Positions 45,319-54,439 of a stretch of 64,000 bases of DNA are shown here, one piece after another. The position numbers and the translations under genes are program-made. Source of the DNA: an uncultured Christensenella sp. (GTDB taxonomy: Bacteria; Bacillota; Clostridia; Christensenellales; UBA3700); NCBI GenBank assembly GCA_910578245.1, contig CAJTPC010000001.1, forward strand, positions 1 through 64,000. The letters are read 5' to 3'. Position 1 is the stretch's first letter. Every line of letters begins with the position of its first letter. Below the pieces are notes generated by a model. It made no database searches. It was not told the origin of the DNA and was given only the letters and a program-made list of their open reading frames with translations.

Positions 45319-45588
45319 ATGAAAGCAGACCATATGAACGAAATGATAGAAAAACTGTATTTGGTAATTTCCAAACTCTCGACGCAAGAGGAATGCAAAC
45401 AATTCTTTCAAGACCTATGCACCAACAAAGAAATAGAGCAAATGGCTCAACGCGTCGAATCTGCCCTACTTCTAAAACAAGGCTTGACGTACTCTCAAGT
45501 CATTGAGCAGACCAATATTTCATCGGCTACGCTGTCAAGAGTATCTAGGTCGTTGCAATACGGCGAGGGATATAAAAAGTTTATTTAA
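45319..45588 (+). CDS. TrpR-like YerC/YecD family regulator
   Basis: This 89-residue helical DNA-binding protein is related to the Trp repressor. The core ECKQFFQDLCTNKEIEQMAQRVESALLLKQGLTY is followed by the helix-turn-helix SQVIEQTNISSATLSRVSRSLQYG. The ATG at 45319 has GAGGA five bases upstream, inside the end of the ATPase gene. An earlier in-frame start would overlap that gene by 100 bp. Being last in the transporter operon suggests control of amino-acid uptake, perhaps through the dyad at 42754-42793. Confidence 0.88.
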   Translation: MKADHMNEMIEKLYLVISKLSTQEECKQFFQDLCTNKEIEQMAQRVESALLLKQGLTYSQVIEQTNISSATLSRVSRSLQYGEGYKKFI

Positions 45589-45609
45589 TCAAACGATTTT
45601 TTTACAAAT

Positions 45610-45640
45610 AAAAAGCGAGGGCTTTTCTCGCTTTTTATTA
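45610..45640 (+). terminator. Rho-independent terminator of the ABC operon
   Basis: AAAAAGCGAG (45610-45619) pairs perfectly with CTCGCTTTTT (45627-45636), followed by ATTATTATT. Confidence 0.88.
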
Positions 45641-45715
45641 TTATTTCTTTTGCATATTGACTTTTATATTAAATACATGATACTATTTTATTAGCGTATA
45701 TGCGGGGGGAGAATC

Positions 45716-48238
45716 ATGAAAATCACACTTAACGGACAATGGTCGCTACAAATGATTGGCGACGAAAAAATTTACAAAGCCACGGTACCCGGCGACGTCT
45801 TTTCCGACTTAATAGCAAACGACGCAGTAGCCAATCCGCTAATAGGGCTTAATGAAGAAAGCGTTCAGTGGGTGGGACGCTCGGACTGGGAATACTCAAG
45901 AACTTTTACCATTGACGAACAATCTCTGAATTTCCAATACGTAGAACTGAATTGCAATATGTTAGACACTCTGGCGGACGTATACGTCAACAACATTCTT
46001 GTAGCAAACGTAAAGAATATCAATAGGCATTATGCATTCGACGTAAAAAATATTCTCAAGGCGGGAGATAATTCAATAAAAATACGCTTTTTCTCTCCTA
46101 TTCCTTATATAGCTCAAAAGCACAAAAACAATCCTCTACCCAATTCTACGCTTGGAGAAGCGGGATCTTGTCATATAAGAAAAAGTCCTTATCATTTCGG
46201 TTGGGATTGGGGTCCGCATTTGCTTACGTGCGGAATATCGGGAGATATTTTCATAAATTGCTACGACGTATGCAAAATCACTCGACTTGATATAAAGCAA
46301 ACTCACGCTCTTAACTGCGTGGATTTAGATATTAAGACTCACTTATCCAACCAAGCGGAAGGGGTGACCGTCGACTATTCCCTCTCCTTTGAGGGGCAAG
46401 AAGTTTGCTCAATATCAGGAGAGTGTAACGCCAACCTAAAGGTGGAAAATCCTCGCCTTTGGTGGTGCAATAATATGGGCAAACAACCGCTGTACGACCT
46501 CGACGTCAAGGTGTGTCAAGGAGATAAAGTCATTGCGCAAAAGTCGCAAAAAATAGGTCTTAGAACTATATCTCTAGACAAAGAACAAGACGAGATAGGT
46601 CGCAATTTTTGCTTTTATATCAACGGCAAAAAGCTATTCGCAAGGGGCGCGAATTGGATACCCGCCGACAGCTTTATCAACAACGTAAGCGATGAAAAAC
46701 TCTACGACCTTCTCTATAAGGCGAAGGCGTGCAATATGAATATGATAAGAGTCTGGGGTGGCGGATATTACGAAAGCGACAGATTTTACGATATGTGCGA
46801 CCGACTCGGACTGCTTGTATGGCAAGACTTCAACTTTGCCTGCTCCCCGTATCCATTCGACGATAAAGAATTTTTAGACGAAGTACTTGCGGAAGTCGAA
46901 GACAACGTAATCAGACTTAAAAATCATGCTTGTCTGTGTCTTTGGGCGGGAAACAACGAAATCGAATCAATGTCTATGGCTTGGCTCCATAGGAAAAAAG
47001 TAATTAAAAACTGCGGAGAATTTTTCTATAAAACTCTCCCGGAATTTCTTGCTCCGCTTGACGATAATACGCCGTATTGGGCTTGCACTCCCTCTAGCGG
47101 AGAATATATGAAAAATATTAACAGTCCGGACAAAGGCGACACTCACCTTTGGCACGTGTGGCACGGTCTTAGAAAACTGGATTATTATAAGACGATGCCC
47201 ACAAGATTTTGCAGTGAATTCGGCATTGAATCACTGCCCTCTCTCAACGCTATAGAAGAATTTGCCGACGGCAACGAATACTCAAGTCAGCATTGCGCCC
47301 TTGCGAAAGCGCATCAAAAATGTATAGGCGGAAACGGCAAGATAAAGTACTATATGCTCTCAAAATTCTGGACGCCTAGAAACTTCGAAGATACGGTATA
47401 TCTATCGCAACTTACTCAGGCGCTGTGCGTAAAAAACGCAACGGAAGGCTGGAGAATAAATCCTCGCTGTAACGGCGCGCTGTATTGGCAATACAACGAC
47501 TGCTGGGGCGTCAACTCATGGTCGGGCATGGACTATTACGGTAATATGAAGGCATTGCAATATCTCGCGAGAAGATTCAATCAAAATACTCTGCTGGTAT
47601 TCCAAAGACAGAAAGCGACAGTAAAACTGCTTTTCGTCAACGACTGCGCATCGCAACTCAAAATAAAAATAAAATGCGGGGTTATGACTTACAATGGCGA
47701 AACGCTAAACGATGTGGTCAACAACGTAACTGTAAATGAAAACAGCGTAGGCAACGTGGCGATACTCAACTTGAAAAACATATTGCAAAAACGCAAGGAA
47801 AATACTTGTTATTTATACGCCTTGGCGTATGATGAAAAAGGAAACGCGTTATGTCAAGAAACTCTTCCTCTAACTGACGAAAATACGGTAAAACTACCAA
47901 AAGCTATTTTATCTTACGACTTATCGCTCGACAACGATACTGTCAAATTGGATATAAAATCTAGCGAATACGCTCGATTTGTAGAGATAAGATTGAAAGG
48001 CTACTCAACTATGCTCTCCGATAACTATTTCGATATGTTGCCGAATCAAACGAAATCAGTATGCTTTAAGTTGCCAAAGGGCGAAGACTTAGAGAGCATT
48101 AAACAAAGAATTACTATGCGATCACTTTGCGACGTGGAAAGAAAACGTTCCGCCGTCCAAGATAGGCTGGAAAAGGCGATTATCTTTTGGAATCCAATCA
48201 ATCTTGCAAATTATATTGCAAGAACCTTTGACAAATAA
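45716..48238 (+). CDS. GH2 beta-mannosidase
   Basis: This 840-residue family 2 hydrolase of the beta-mannosidase subgroup removes terminal beta-mannose, including the core mannose of N-glycans. The sugar-binding domain has NGQWSLQMIGDEKIYKATVPGDV. HFGWDWGPHL is the beta-mannosidase-specific block. The acid/base is E415 in WAGNNEIES and the nucleophile is E501 in FCSEFGIESLP. GGGGGAG lies before the ATG. No signal peptide is visible. Confidence 0.94.
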   Translation: MKITLNGQWSLQMIGDEKIYKATVPGDVFSDLIANDAVANPLIGLNEESVQWVGRSDWEYSRTFTIDEQSLNFQYVELNCNMLDTLADVYVNNILVANVKNINRHYAFDVKNILKAGDNSIKIRFFSPIPYIAQKHKNNPLPNSTLGEAGSCHIRKSPYHFGWDWGPHLLTCGISGDIFINCYDVCKITRLDIKQTHALNCVDLDIKTHLSNQAEGVTVDYSLSFEGQEVCSISGECNANLKVENPRLWWCNNMGKQPLYDLDVKVCQGDKVIAQKSQKIGLRTISLDKEQDEIGRNFCFYINGKKLFARGANWIPADSFINNVSDEKLYDLLYKAKACNMNMIRVWGGGYYESDRFYDMCDRLGLLVWQDFNFACSPYPFDDKEFLDEVLAEVEDNVIRLKNHACLCLWAGNNEIESMSMAWLHRKKVIKNCGEFFYKTLPEFLAPLDDNTPYWACTPSSGEYMKNINSPDKGDTHLWHVWHGLRKLDYYKTMPTRFCSEFGIESLPSLNAIEEFADGNEYSSQHCALAKAHQKCIGGNGKIKYYMLSKFWTPRNFEDTVYLSQLTQALCVKNATEGWRINPRCNGALYWQYNDCWGVNSWSGMDYYGNMKALQYLARRFNQNTLLVFQRQKATVKLLFVNDCASQLKIKIKCGVMTYNGETLNDVVNNVTVNENSVGNVAILNLKNILQKRKENTCYLYALAYDEKGNALCQETLPLTDENTVKLPKAILSYDLSLDNDTVKLDIKSSEYARFVEIRLKGYSTMLSDNYFDMLPNQTKSVCFKLPKGEDLESIKQRITMRSLCDVERKRSAVQDRLEKAIIFWNPINLANYIARTFDK

Positions 48239-48268
48239 AATTAATGCTTTAGTTAAATTATTATCAAT

Positions 48269-48295
48269 AAGGCGTATCGGTCGATACGTCTTATT
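48269..48295 (+). terminator. Terminator of the beta-mannosidase gene
   Basis: AAGGCGTATCG pairs with CGATACGTCTT (one G-T pair) around a 2-base loop, and ATTTAATT follows. Confidence 0.7.
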
Positions 48296-48350
48296 TAATT
48301 GATATTCAAATTAAACGTATAAATTTTTGCAATAATGCAATAACTTAAGT

Positions 48351-49829
48351 ATGCTAAATTATCAAGACGAATTCAACAAAATAACCAACGAGTTTGGCGG
48401 AACGTGCGACTTGAGAAAAATCGAGTTGACAATATGCGGGAAAAGCGCTTGTTTCTTCTATATCGATGGGTATATCGATACTCTGCTCTTTGAGGACAAC
48501 ATACTTTCTCCGCTAAAGAACTTACAAGGCGACGGACAAGTTACTGTAGACCTACTCAATCAAAATACTCAGATGACTACGCCCATTGAGGAACTGACGG
48601 ATACGGCTAAGGTCATTGAATATATTTCAGCAGGTGAAATTGTATTGCTTGCGGACGGCTCTGAGAGTTTCTTTAAGTATAGCGAAAAGAAGTATCAATT
48701 GCGCTCGGTAGCCGAACCGCCCGTATCTACGGTCTTGAGAGGACCGCGCGAGGGCTTTATTGAGGACTTGAAAACAAATATGTTTTTGATCCGCCGTAGA
48801 CTTGCCACTCCCAAACTGACTTTTGAGCTGCTAAACGTGGGCAAATATACGCAAACAAAAGTCGCAATCGGCTTTATTGACGGCGTAGCCGATCAGCAGA
48901 TTGTCAATAGGATTAAGACGCAAATCAAAAATATTGTAATTGACGGCGTGATTGAATCATCGTATATCGCAAGATATTTGGAGGAAAACAAGTTCTCCCT
49001 ATTTTCCCACGTAGGTTCAAGCGAAAAACCCGATACCGTTACGGCAAAAATGCTTGAAGGCAGAGTGGCTATTTTAGTAGACGGTTCGCCGTCGGTACTC
49101 ACACTGCCATTCCTCATGTATGAAAACTTCCAGATGAGCGAAGATTATTATATCAAGAGCTATCGCGCCACAATGGTGCGAATCATAAGACTTTTCGCCT
49201 TGATTTTCTCCATACTGATGCCCGGCATTTACGTAGCCCTGCAAGAACATCAATACCAGCTCTTCCCTATTAAATATCTTGTGTCAGTGCTTGGAAAAAT
49301 CTCTAATATTCCGCTTTCTCCAACGCTTGAAATGCTTTTGGTGCTGGTGATATTCGAAATTCTCAACGAAACGTCTATACGTATGCCGAGATACGTAAGT
49401 ATGGCGCTGTCGGTAGTGGGCGCAATCATTCTCGGAGAAGCGGCGGTAACGGCGGGACTGTTCTCCATATCGTCGGTAATAATAGTAGCAATATCCACGG
49501 TAGGCGTATACTGCGTACCGGACGAAATAAACTCGTCAAGTATTTTGCGATTCGGCTTTGTCGCAGTGGGCGGCGTGCTTGGATTATTAGGTATATTGCT
49601 GGGTATGGCGGGACTTGTAGCATATATCTGCTCAATCAACAGCTACGGAGTGGCGTATACTTCTCCATTCGCGCCATCGCTTATGCACGACTGGCAAGAC
49701 GGACCTATCAAGGCGCAATTGCAGGAATTCGGCGAACGCCCATACTCCATTCCTACCGACAACCGCACTCGCCAACGTACGCAAATAGCCGAAAACGACG
49801 GACAAGAAAACAATGAGGCAAACGAATAG
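48351..49829 (+). CDS. gerAA: Spore germination receptor subunit A
   Basis: This 492-residue GerA-family protein forms the germinant receptor of the spore inner membrane. A hydrophilic N-terminal domain (about 1-285) contains the family VRGPREGF-like block VLRGPREGFIEDLKTN and TKVAIGFIDGVADQQIV. It ends with VDGSPSVLTLPFLMYENFQMSEDYY. Four or five membrane helices follow, including MPGIYVALQEHQ and NETSIRMPRYV. No clear Shine-Dalgarno site precedes the ATG (TAACTTAAGT). It heads a three-gene operon. Confidence 0.94.
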   Translation: MLNYQDEFNKITNEFGGTCDLRKIELTICGKSACFFYIDGYIDTLLFEDNILSPLKNLQGDGQVTVDLLNQNTQMTTPIEELTDTAKVIEYISAGEIVLLADGSESFFKYSEKKYQLRSVAEPPVSTVLRGPREGFIEDLKTNMFLIRRRLATPKLTFELLNVGKYTQTKVAIGFIDGVADQQIVNRIKTQIKNIVIDGVIESSYIARYLEENKFSLFSHVGSSEKPDTVTAKMLEGRVAILVDGSPSVLTLPFLMYENFQMSEDYYIKSYRATMVRIIRLFALIFSILMPGIYVALQEHQYQLFPIKYLVSVLGKISNIPLSPTLEMLLVLVIFEILNETSIRMPRYVSMALSVVGAIILGEAAVTAGLFSISSVIIVAISTVGVYCVPDEINSSSILRFGFVAVGGVLGLLGILLGMAGLVAYICSINSYGVAYTSPFAPSLMHDWQDGPIKAQLQEFGERPYSIPTDNRTRQRTQIAENDGQENNEANE

Positions 49830-49836
49830 GTGACAT

Positions 49837-50985
49837 ATGGAAAATAATCAAAAAAACAAAATTTATGAAGAGCAGTTCCTATTGCTCGCATTCATATCCG
49901 TAGTCACATTCAAAATAGTTATGCTACCTCAATATTTAATATCTTCGGTGGCTAACAATAGCTATATAGTAATGGCCTTTATGGTAGCAATCGAGATAAT
50001 GATGCTTACCGTGGTATACGGCGTTGTTAAAAACGGTTCGATACTTGAGCAAGATCTCCCCAAATGGCTCAAAGCCGTATTTGCAATTTTAATACTTGTT
50101 TCCTCCGTAATAAAAAGCACCGCGCGCGGCAGCGAAGGTATAGCGTATATCGCAACTTCGCTCTACGCAAACGTAAGTTGGGTCTATATCACGTTGGCAT
50201 TGATTATGGTGGGAATATATATTGCGCAAAGAGGCGCAAAAGTACTTGCAAGATCCGCTCAGATATTCTTTTGGATAATTGCGTCTGCCTGCGTGTTTTT
50301 CATCGTATTTTCCAATATCAAACTCGACCCGCTCGACCTTATGCCATTCAAAATCTCCGGCGAATTGGCTGTCGCATGCGATAAATATCTGATGTGGTTC
50401 GGCGACTTTACCCCACTGCTTTTAGTAACGGTAACACCGTCTAAAAATCACGGCAAAAAAAGATTGGCTATATGGACCGCGTTGGCGATACTCGGCGCAT
50501 TCTTACTCACCGTGGGCGTAATGATATTGTTTATCTGCACTTTTGGAGAAGCAGGCGAATTGGTCGGCAACGCTTTCCTTAGCGTTTCGTCACTCAATAA
50601 AATTTTCTTCATGATAGGCTCTGCAGACTTGCCGACAGTGCTTAGCTGGCTAGTAATGTATATTATCAAGTTCTCTTTGCTTATATACGCGACGTCCACG
50701 TGCGCCAAGTTCTTTTTCGGCGATAAGTATATTTTATCAATTATAAGCGGCGTGATAATATATTGCATAATTTGCTTTGGCATAGGCAATCTCAATACCA
50801 ACTACAGGCTTGACGTGAGCTGGTTGAGATACGTTGCTTTTTTTATAGAATTTATAGTTACGATTTCGGCATATATAGCTATGCGCGTATGTCAAAGTAA
50901 AAAAGAAAAACAACAAAATAACGCGCCTGAAAATATGACGCAACAAAAAGCAAATCAAACCGACGAGTTGCAAGGAGAGATATGA
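49837..50985 (+). CDS. gerAB: Spore germination receptor subunit B (permease-like)
   Basis: This 382-residue GerAB/ArcD/ProY-family protein has about ten membrane helices. It starts KIYEEQFLLLAFISVVTFKIVMLPQYLIS. ARGSEGIAYIATSLYANVSWVYI and KSLLI-like helices follow. The subunit is thought to bind the germinant, often an amino acid. It starts 7 bp after gerAA and overlaps gerAC by 4 bp. The tail is glutamine/asparagine-rich. Confidence 0.92.
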   Translation: MENNQKNKIYEEQFLLLAFISVVTFKIVMLPQYLISSVANNSYIVMAFMVAIEIMMLTVVYGVVKNGSILEQDLPKWLKAVFAILILVSSVIKSTARGSEGIAYIATSLYANVSWVYITLALIMVGIYIAQRGAKVLARSAQIFFWIIASACVFFIVFSNIKLDPLDLMPFKISGELAVACDKYLMWFGDFTPLLLVTVTPSKNHGKKRLAIWTALAILGAFLLTVGVMILFICTFGEAGELVGNAFLSVSSLNKIFFMIGSADLPTVLSWLVMYIIKFSLLIYATSTCAKFFFGDKYILSIISGVIIYCIICFGIGNLNTNYRLDVSWLRYVAFFIEFIVTISAYIAMRVCQSKKEKQQNNAPENMTQQKANQTDELQGEI

Positions 50986-52040
50986 AAAAATTTAAGTTAG
51001 TTGACAAAAAATGGTTGGTAATAGCTCTTATCATTGTTGTTTTGGTAGTATTCTCTGTGCTTGAAGAACAAAAAAGCGTAAGCACGAGAGCAATAGTGCT
51101 GGCTATATCTCTAGATTTGAAAGACAATGAATACGAAATGGGAATACAGGTACTCAAAACCGACGGACAACAAGACAAACAGGAATTCATTACGTATTCT
51201 ACTACGGGAGAGCAACTGACGGAAGTAATATCTAAGCTCTCGCAAGATACCGGTCAAACGGTATCGCTGTGCCATACTATGGTGCTTATTCTTGGGCAAG
51301 ACCTGCTGACGAAAGATAATGATAAAGCCATTAGATTCTTTGTGGAACACGAAGAACTTTGCAACAATACTATGATTGTGGCGAGCAAAGGTTCCCCATT
51401 GGAAGTACTCTCCGCTAAACTCTCCAACGGACAGGGAGGAGGTTATTATATCGGCGGTATGTTGCGTAATATAGTAACCGATTTGGGAGTGGTCCCGATT
51501 ATAGTAAAAGACTATATCAAAAATAGATACCGCATAGGCGGTAGCGTATATATGCCCTGCGTAAGCATCGAAAAAAGCGGAGAAACAACTTATATAAGCG
51601 CTAAAGAGAGTTTTGTCACAGACGGGCATAATTACGTCATTCTGTCAGAAACCGCAACAAAGGGGCTAAGCCTCACTCTTAATAAACTCAAGAGCGGACA
51701 ACTTGCCTATAGCTACGACAGTAAAATGGGTCAAGTGGATATAGTAAAATCCAGCTCTGATATTAAAGCGCAAAAAGATACGGCAACCGTCAAAATAAAA
51801 GCTCAGCTCAACGACAGAGCGTACGTACCTGAAAATATCGATGAAAAAAGAAGCGTGGAAATATTGCAAAAAAATATTACAAGTTATGTCGAAGAATGTT
51901 TTGCGACATGTCAAGAACAAGGTATTGACGTGTTCTTCCTCGGACAGAGAGTGTACGCGCAAGGCAAGGACTTCTATATTCAAAGCGACTTTCTTGAGAA
52001 CATGCAGTTGAAAGTCGAGGTTGACATCACTATGAAGTGA
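50982..52040 (+). CDS. gerAC: Spore germination receptor subunit C, without a lipobox
   Basis: This 352-residue Ger(x)C-family protein is the third receptor subunit. Most relatives are lipoproteins with a Cys about 20 residues in. Here the N-terminal helix LVIALIIVVLVVFSVLEE has no cysteine, so it should stay as a membrane anchor. Family features are STRAIVLAISLDL, FITYSTTGEQLTEVISKLSQDTG and AIRFFVEHEELCNNTMIVASKGSP. The C-terminal domain has the usual long helix before FFLGQRVYAQGKDF. GGAGA precedes the ATG. Confidence 0.9.
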   Translation: MKKFKLVDKKWLVIALIIVVLVVFSVLEEQKSVSTRAIVLAISLDLKDNEYEMGIQVLKTDGQQDKQEFITYSTTGEQLTEVISKLSQDTGQTVSLCHTMVLILGQDLLTKDNDKAIRFFVEHEELCNNTMIVASKGSPLEVLSAKLSNGQGGGYYIGGMLRNIVTDLGVVPIIVKDYIKNRYRIGGSVYMPCVSIEKSGETTYISAKESFVTDGHNYVILSETATKGLSLTLNKLKSGQLAYSYDSKMGQVDIVKSSSDIKAQKDTATVKIKAQLNDRAYVPENIDEKRSVEILQKNITSYVEECFATCQEQGIDVFFLGQRVYAQGKDFYIQSDFLENMQLKVEVDITMK

Positions 52041-52049
52041 CGTATAAAA

Positions 52050-53012
52050 TTACTGACGAACAATCTCCATAAGATATTTCTTAGCCTCGACATACATTGC
52101 TTTCGACTCAGACATCTTGTAAAATAAGTGGAAACAATGCAAACCGGGGAAAGTACCGCAATACGTGACGTAAGATTTTTTAAGTTCGTCAAGTCTTTTT
52201 AACAAAGCTAGATGATGTTTGCCGACGAATACGTCGTTTTTGCCATAGGAAATAAAGACTTTTTTAGGAAAATCTTCGTCAACCCAAGGTATCGTATAAA
52301 GCATATCTTTGTATTCGTATTCGTCTATAAGGTCTACTTCTTTGCCCGTCATATCCTTGATTATATCATTTGCCATAGGGTTCTTCAGAAGATCGTCAAA
52401 ATCGTAAGCTCCGCAGTTGAGAAGCGCGCCTTTGATACGGAAATTAATGGGTTCTACTCCCAATTTCGCAAGAAAGTCTTTATTATGAAGCGTTGCGCAT
52501 ACTTGACAGGCAATTTGTCCGCCTGCCGAATCCCCCATAACGAATACGTTGTCAAGATCAAGTTTGTACTCTTCGGCGTTATCTTCCAACCAACGTAGCG
52601 CTAAGAATATGTGCCTTAATGACTGGTGATATTTATATGCGGGACTTAGACCGTAATTGACGTTGATTACACAAGTACCCATATCTGCGAAAATTTTGCC
52701 TTGAGCGACGCGCCAACGCTTATCGCCTGTGACCCAACCGCCTCCGTGAACGTTGATTATTACAGGCAATTTAACGTCAACTACAAGCTCCGGCTTAAAT
52801 AAATCAAGATTGCAAATCTCCCCCTCTTCGGGACAGTATACTATATCTGTCATTACATAAATTTTGTTGCTGCTCTTATAGTTGTTGGTAACAAAACCTT
52901 TAACGTTGTCGTCTATGTCAAATATGAGCTTAGCAAGTTTTGACGTGCTAATCTTTATCAGCCTTTTCTTTTTCTTGGCTTCATTATTCTTCATTTTTTC
53001 ATCTTTTGACAT
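52050..53012 (-). CDS. Alpha/beta hydrolase, esterase/lipase of the HSL type
   Basis: This 320-residue protein has the oxyanion motif NVHGGGWVTGD (about 87-97) and the nucleophile elbow VMGDSAGGQIACQ (about 158-170). An acid/His pair is expected in YGKNDVF and GLHCFHLF. It resembles hormone-sensitive-lipase-like carboxylesterases. No signal peptide is seen. It is convergent with gerAC (9-bp gap) and follows nagA by 9 bp, so it shares the nagA transcript. It may deacylate sugars. Confidence 0.88.
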   Translation of the reverse strand: MSKDEKMKNNEAKKKKRLIKISTSKLAKLIFDIDDNVKGFVTNNYKSSNKIYVMTDIVYCPEEGEICNLDLFKPELVVDVKLPVIINVHGGGWVTGDKRWRVAQGKIFADMGTCVINVNYGLSPAYKYHQSLRHIFLALRWLEDNAEEYKLDLDNVFVMGDSAGGQIACQVCATLHNKDFLAKLGVEPINFRIKGALLNCGAYDFDDLLKNPMANDIIKDMTGKEVDLIDEYEYKDMLYTIPWVDEDFPKKVFISYGKNDVFVGKHHLALLKRLDELKKSYVTYCGTFPGLHCFHLFYKMSESKAMYVEAKKYLMEIVRQ

Positions 53013-53021
53013 CTTCCACCT

Positions 53022-54200
53022 CTACTCAACGTCAATGCTGTTCTTAAGCGCGTCTCTGTCTACCAAAACTCCGTCAATGACAGTAGCAAATATTGATAAA
53101 TCGTCATTCAATATATTTATATCGCCTCTTTTGCCAACGGCTATATCTCCTATATCCTCTCTGCCCATCAACTTGGCGGGCGTCTTGGTACACATGTCTA
53201 TACAATCGTCAAGCGGTATGCCTATGCCGTATAGATTGGCTACCATTTTGCCAACGGGCGTCACAGAACCTGCGTATGTGTTTAACTCAGGTAAAATCGC
53301 TACGCCATCGTCAATCCTTATCCTCTGGGCGCTTGCTCCGCTCCCAAGATAATAGTCCTTGCCCTCGTCCATGCCTGCTACGCTCAACGAATCGGATACC
53401 AGACATATTCCTTTTGCGCCTTTGAGCTTGTATATCATTTTGAAAAGCGCATTCGGCACGTGTCTGTCATCGGCGATAACTTCAGCGACTATCCTCTCAT
53501 CGGCAAGTCCTATTTCAGTCAAGCCCAAGTGCTTCTTCGGCGTACCGCGTCTTGACGGACGTGAAGTGCAGTTGTACATGTGCGTTACGCTGTCGGCTCC
53601 GCTTTCCACGCAAGCGTATATCTCATCGTCAATGCTGTCGTCATGTCCCATGGACACCTGTATGCCCTTAGCAGTAGCCTCGCGACAAAACTGCGGGGCT
53701 CCCTCGAGATTGGGAGCTAAAGTAACTCTTTTTACTAAATCGATATTTTTCCAGACAAAGGAAGAATCTTTGCTTGGCGGTATCAATAACTTCGGCGGAT
53801 GAGCGCCTGCGCTCTTTTGCGCAAGATACGGTCCCTCTAAGTGAACGCCCAATATCCTTGAATACTTACTGCCGTATTTTCTTATATTATCAACGGCTTT
53901 GTCTATGTCTTCGGGGCTTGCCGTCATTGTCGTGGGAACAAAGGACGTTGTACCGGTATAAAGATGATAACGGCTAATTACGTCGATAGCTTCAGCGCTT
54001 GCTTCCATACAGTCTTTGCCCCAACCGCCGTGAGTGTGTATGTCTATATATCCTGCAACGCATAACTTGCCTTTTGCTTCAATGACTTCGCCTTCAACGG
54101 CTTCGCCTATCGAGGCGATTACGCCGTCTTTTATTACGATGCTTGCCGAAATAAACTTGCCTTGAGTATATACTTTTGCATTCCTTAGGGTTGTCGTCAT
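53022..54200 (-). CDS. nagA: N-acetylglucosamine-6-phosphate deacetylase
   Basis: This 392-residue amidohydrolase turns GlcNAc-6-phosphate into glucosamine-6-phosphate. The metal-site motifs are GYIDIHTHGGWGKD (about 51-64), HLEGPYLAQKSAGAH, VSMGHDD, SVTHMYNCTSR and the catalytic LVSDSLSVAGM. The family block THLFNAM is replaced by THMYNCT, a modest change. AAAGGAG precedes the start. No nagB is seen in the window. Confidence 0.94.
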   Translation of the reverse strand: MTTTLRNAKVYTQGKFISASIVIKDGVIASIGEAVEGEVIEAKGKLCVAGYIDIHTHGGWGKDCMEASAEAIDVISRYHLYTGTTSFVPTTMTASPEDIDKAVDNIRKYGSKYSRILGVHLEGPYLAQKSAGAHPPKLLIPPSKDSSFVWKNIDLVKRVTLAPNLEGAPQFCREATAKGIQVSMGHDDSIDDEIYACVESGADSVTHMYNCTSRPSRRGTPKKHLGLTEIGLADERIVAEVIADDRHVPNALFKMIYKLKGAKGICLVSDSLSVAGMDEGKDYYLGSGASAQRIRIDDGVAILPELNTYAGSVTPVGKMVANLYGIGIPLDDCIDMCTKTPAKLMGREDIGDIAVGKRGDINILNDDLSIFATVIDGVLVDRDALKNSIDVE

Positions 54201-54365
54201 AACTTAATTCTCCTTTCGTGAACGCAAATTCGGTTTCCCGCGCGTTCAGACGTGTTGCATTGGAGCGTTTTAATACTTTCATTATAATATTATTTGCTTT
54301 TTGTGTCAATATTTTAATAAACCGATTAAGATTTAATAATTATTTAATAAAAAATAAATTCCCCC

Positions 54366-54394
54366 TTTACAAAACGTAAATCTTATAATATAAT
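54366..54394 (+). promoter_or_regulatory. SigA-type promoter of the orphan lipoprotein gene
   Basis: TTTACA (54366-54371), a 17-bp spacer and TATAAT (54389-54394), followed by GAGGTGGG just before the ATG at 54440. Confidence 0.82.
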
Positions 54395-54439
54395 AATATA
54401 GTACAGTTAAACGGTACCAAAAAAATATGAGGTGGGATT

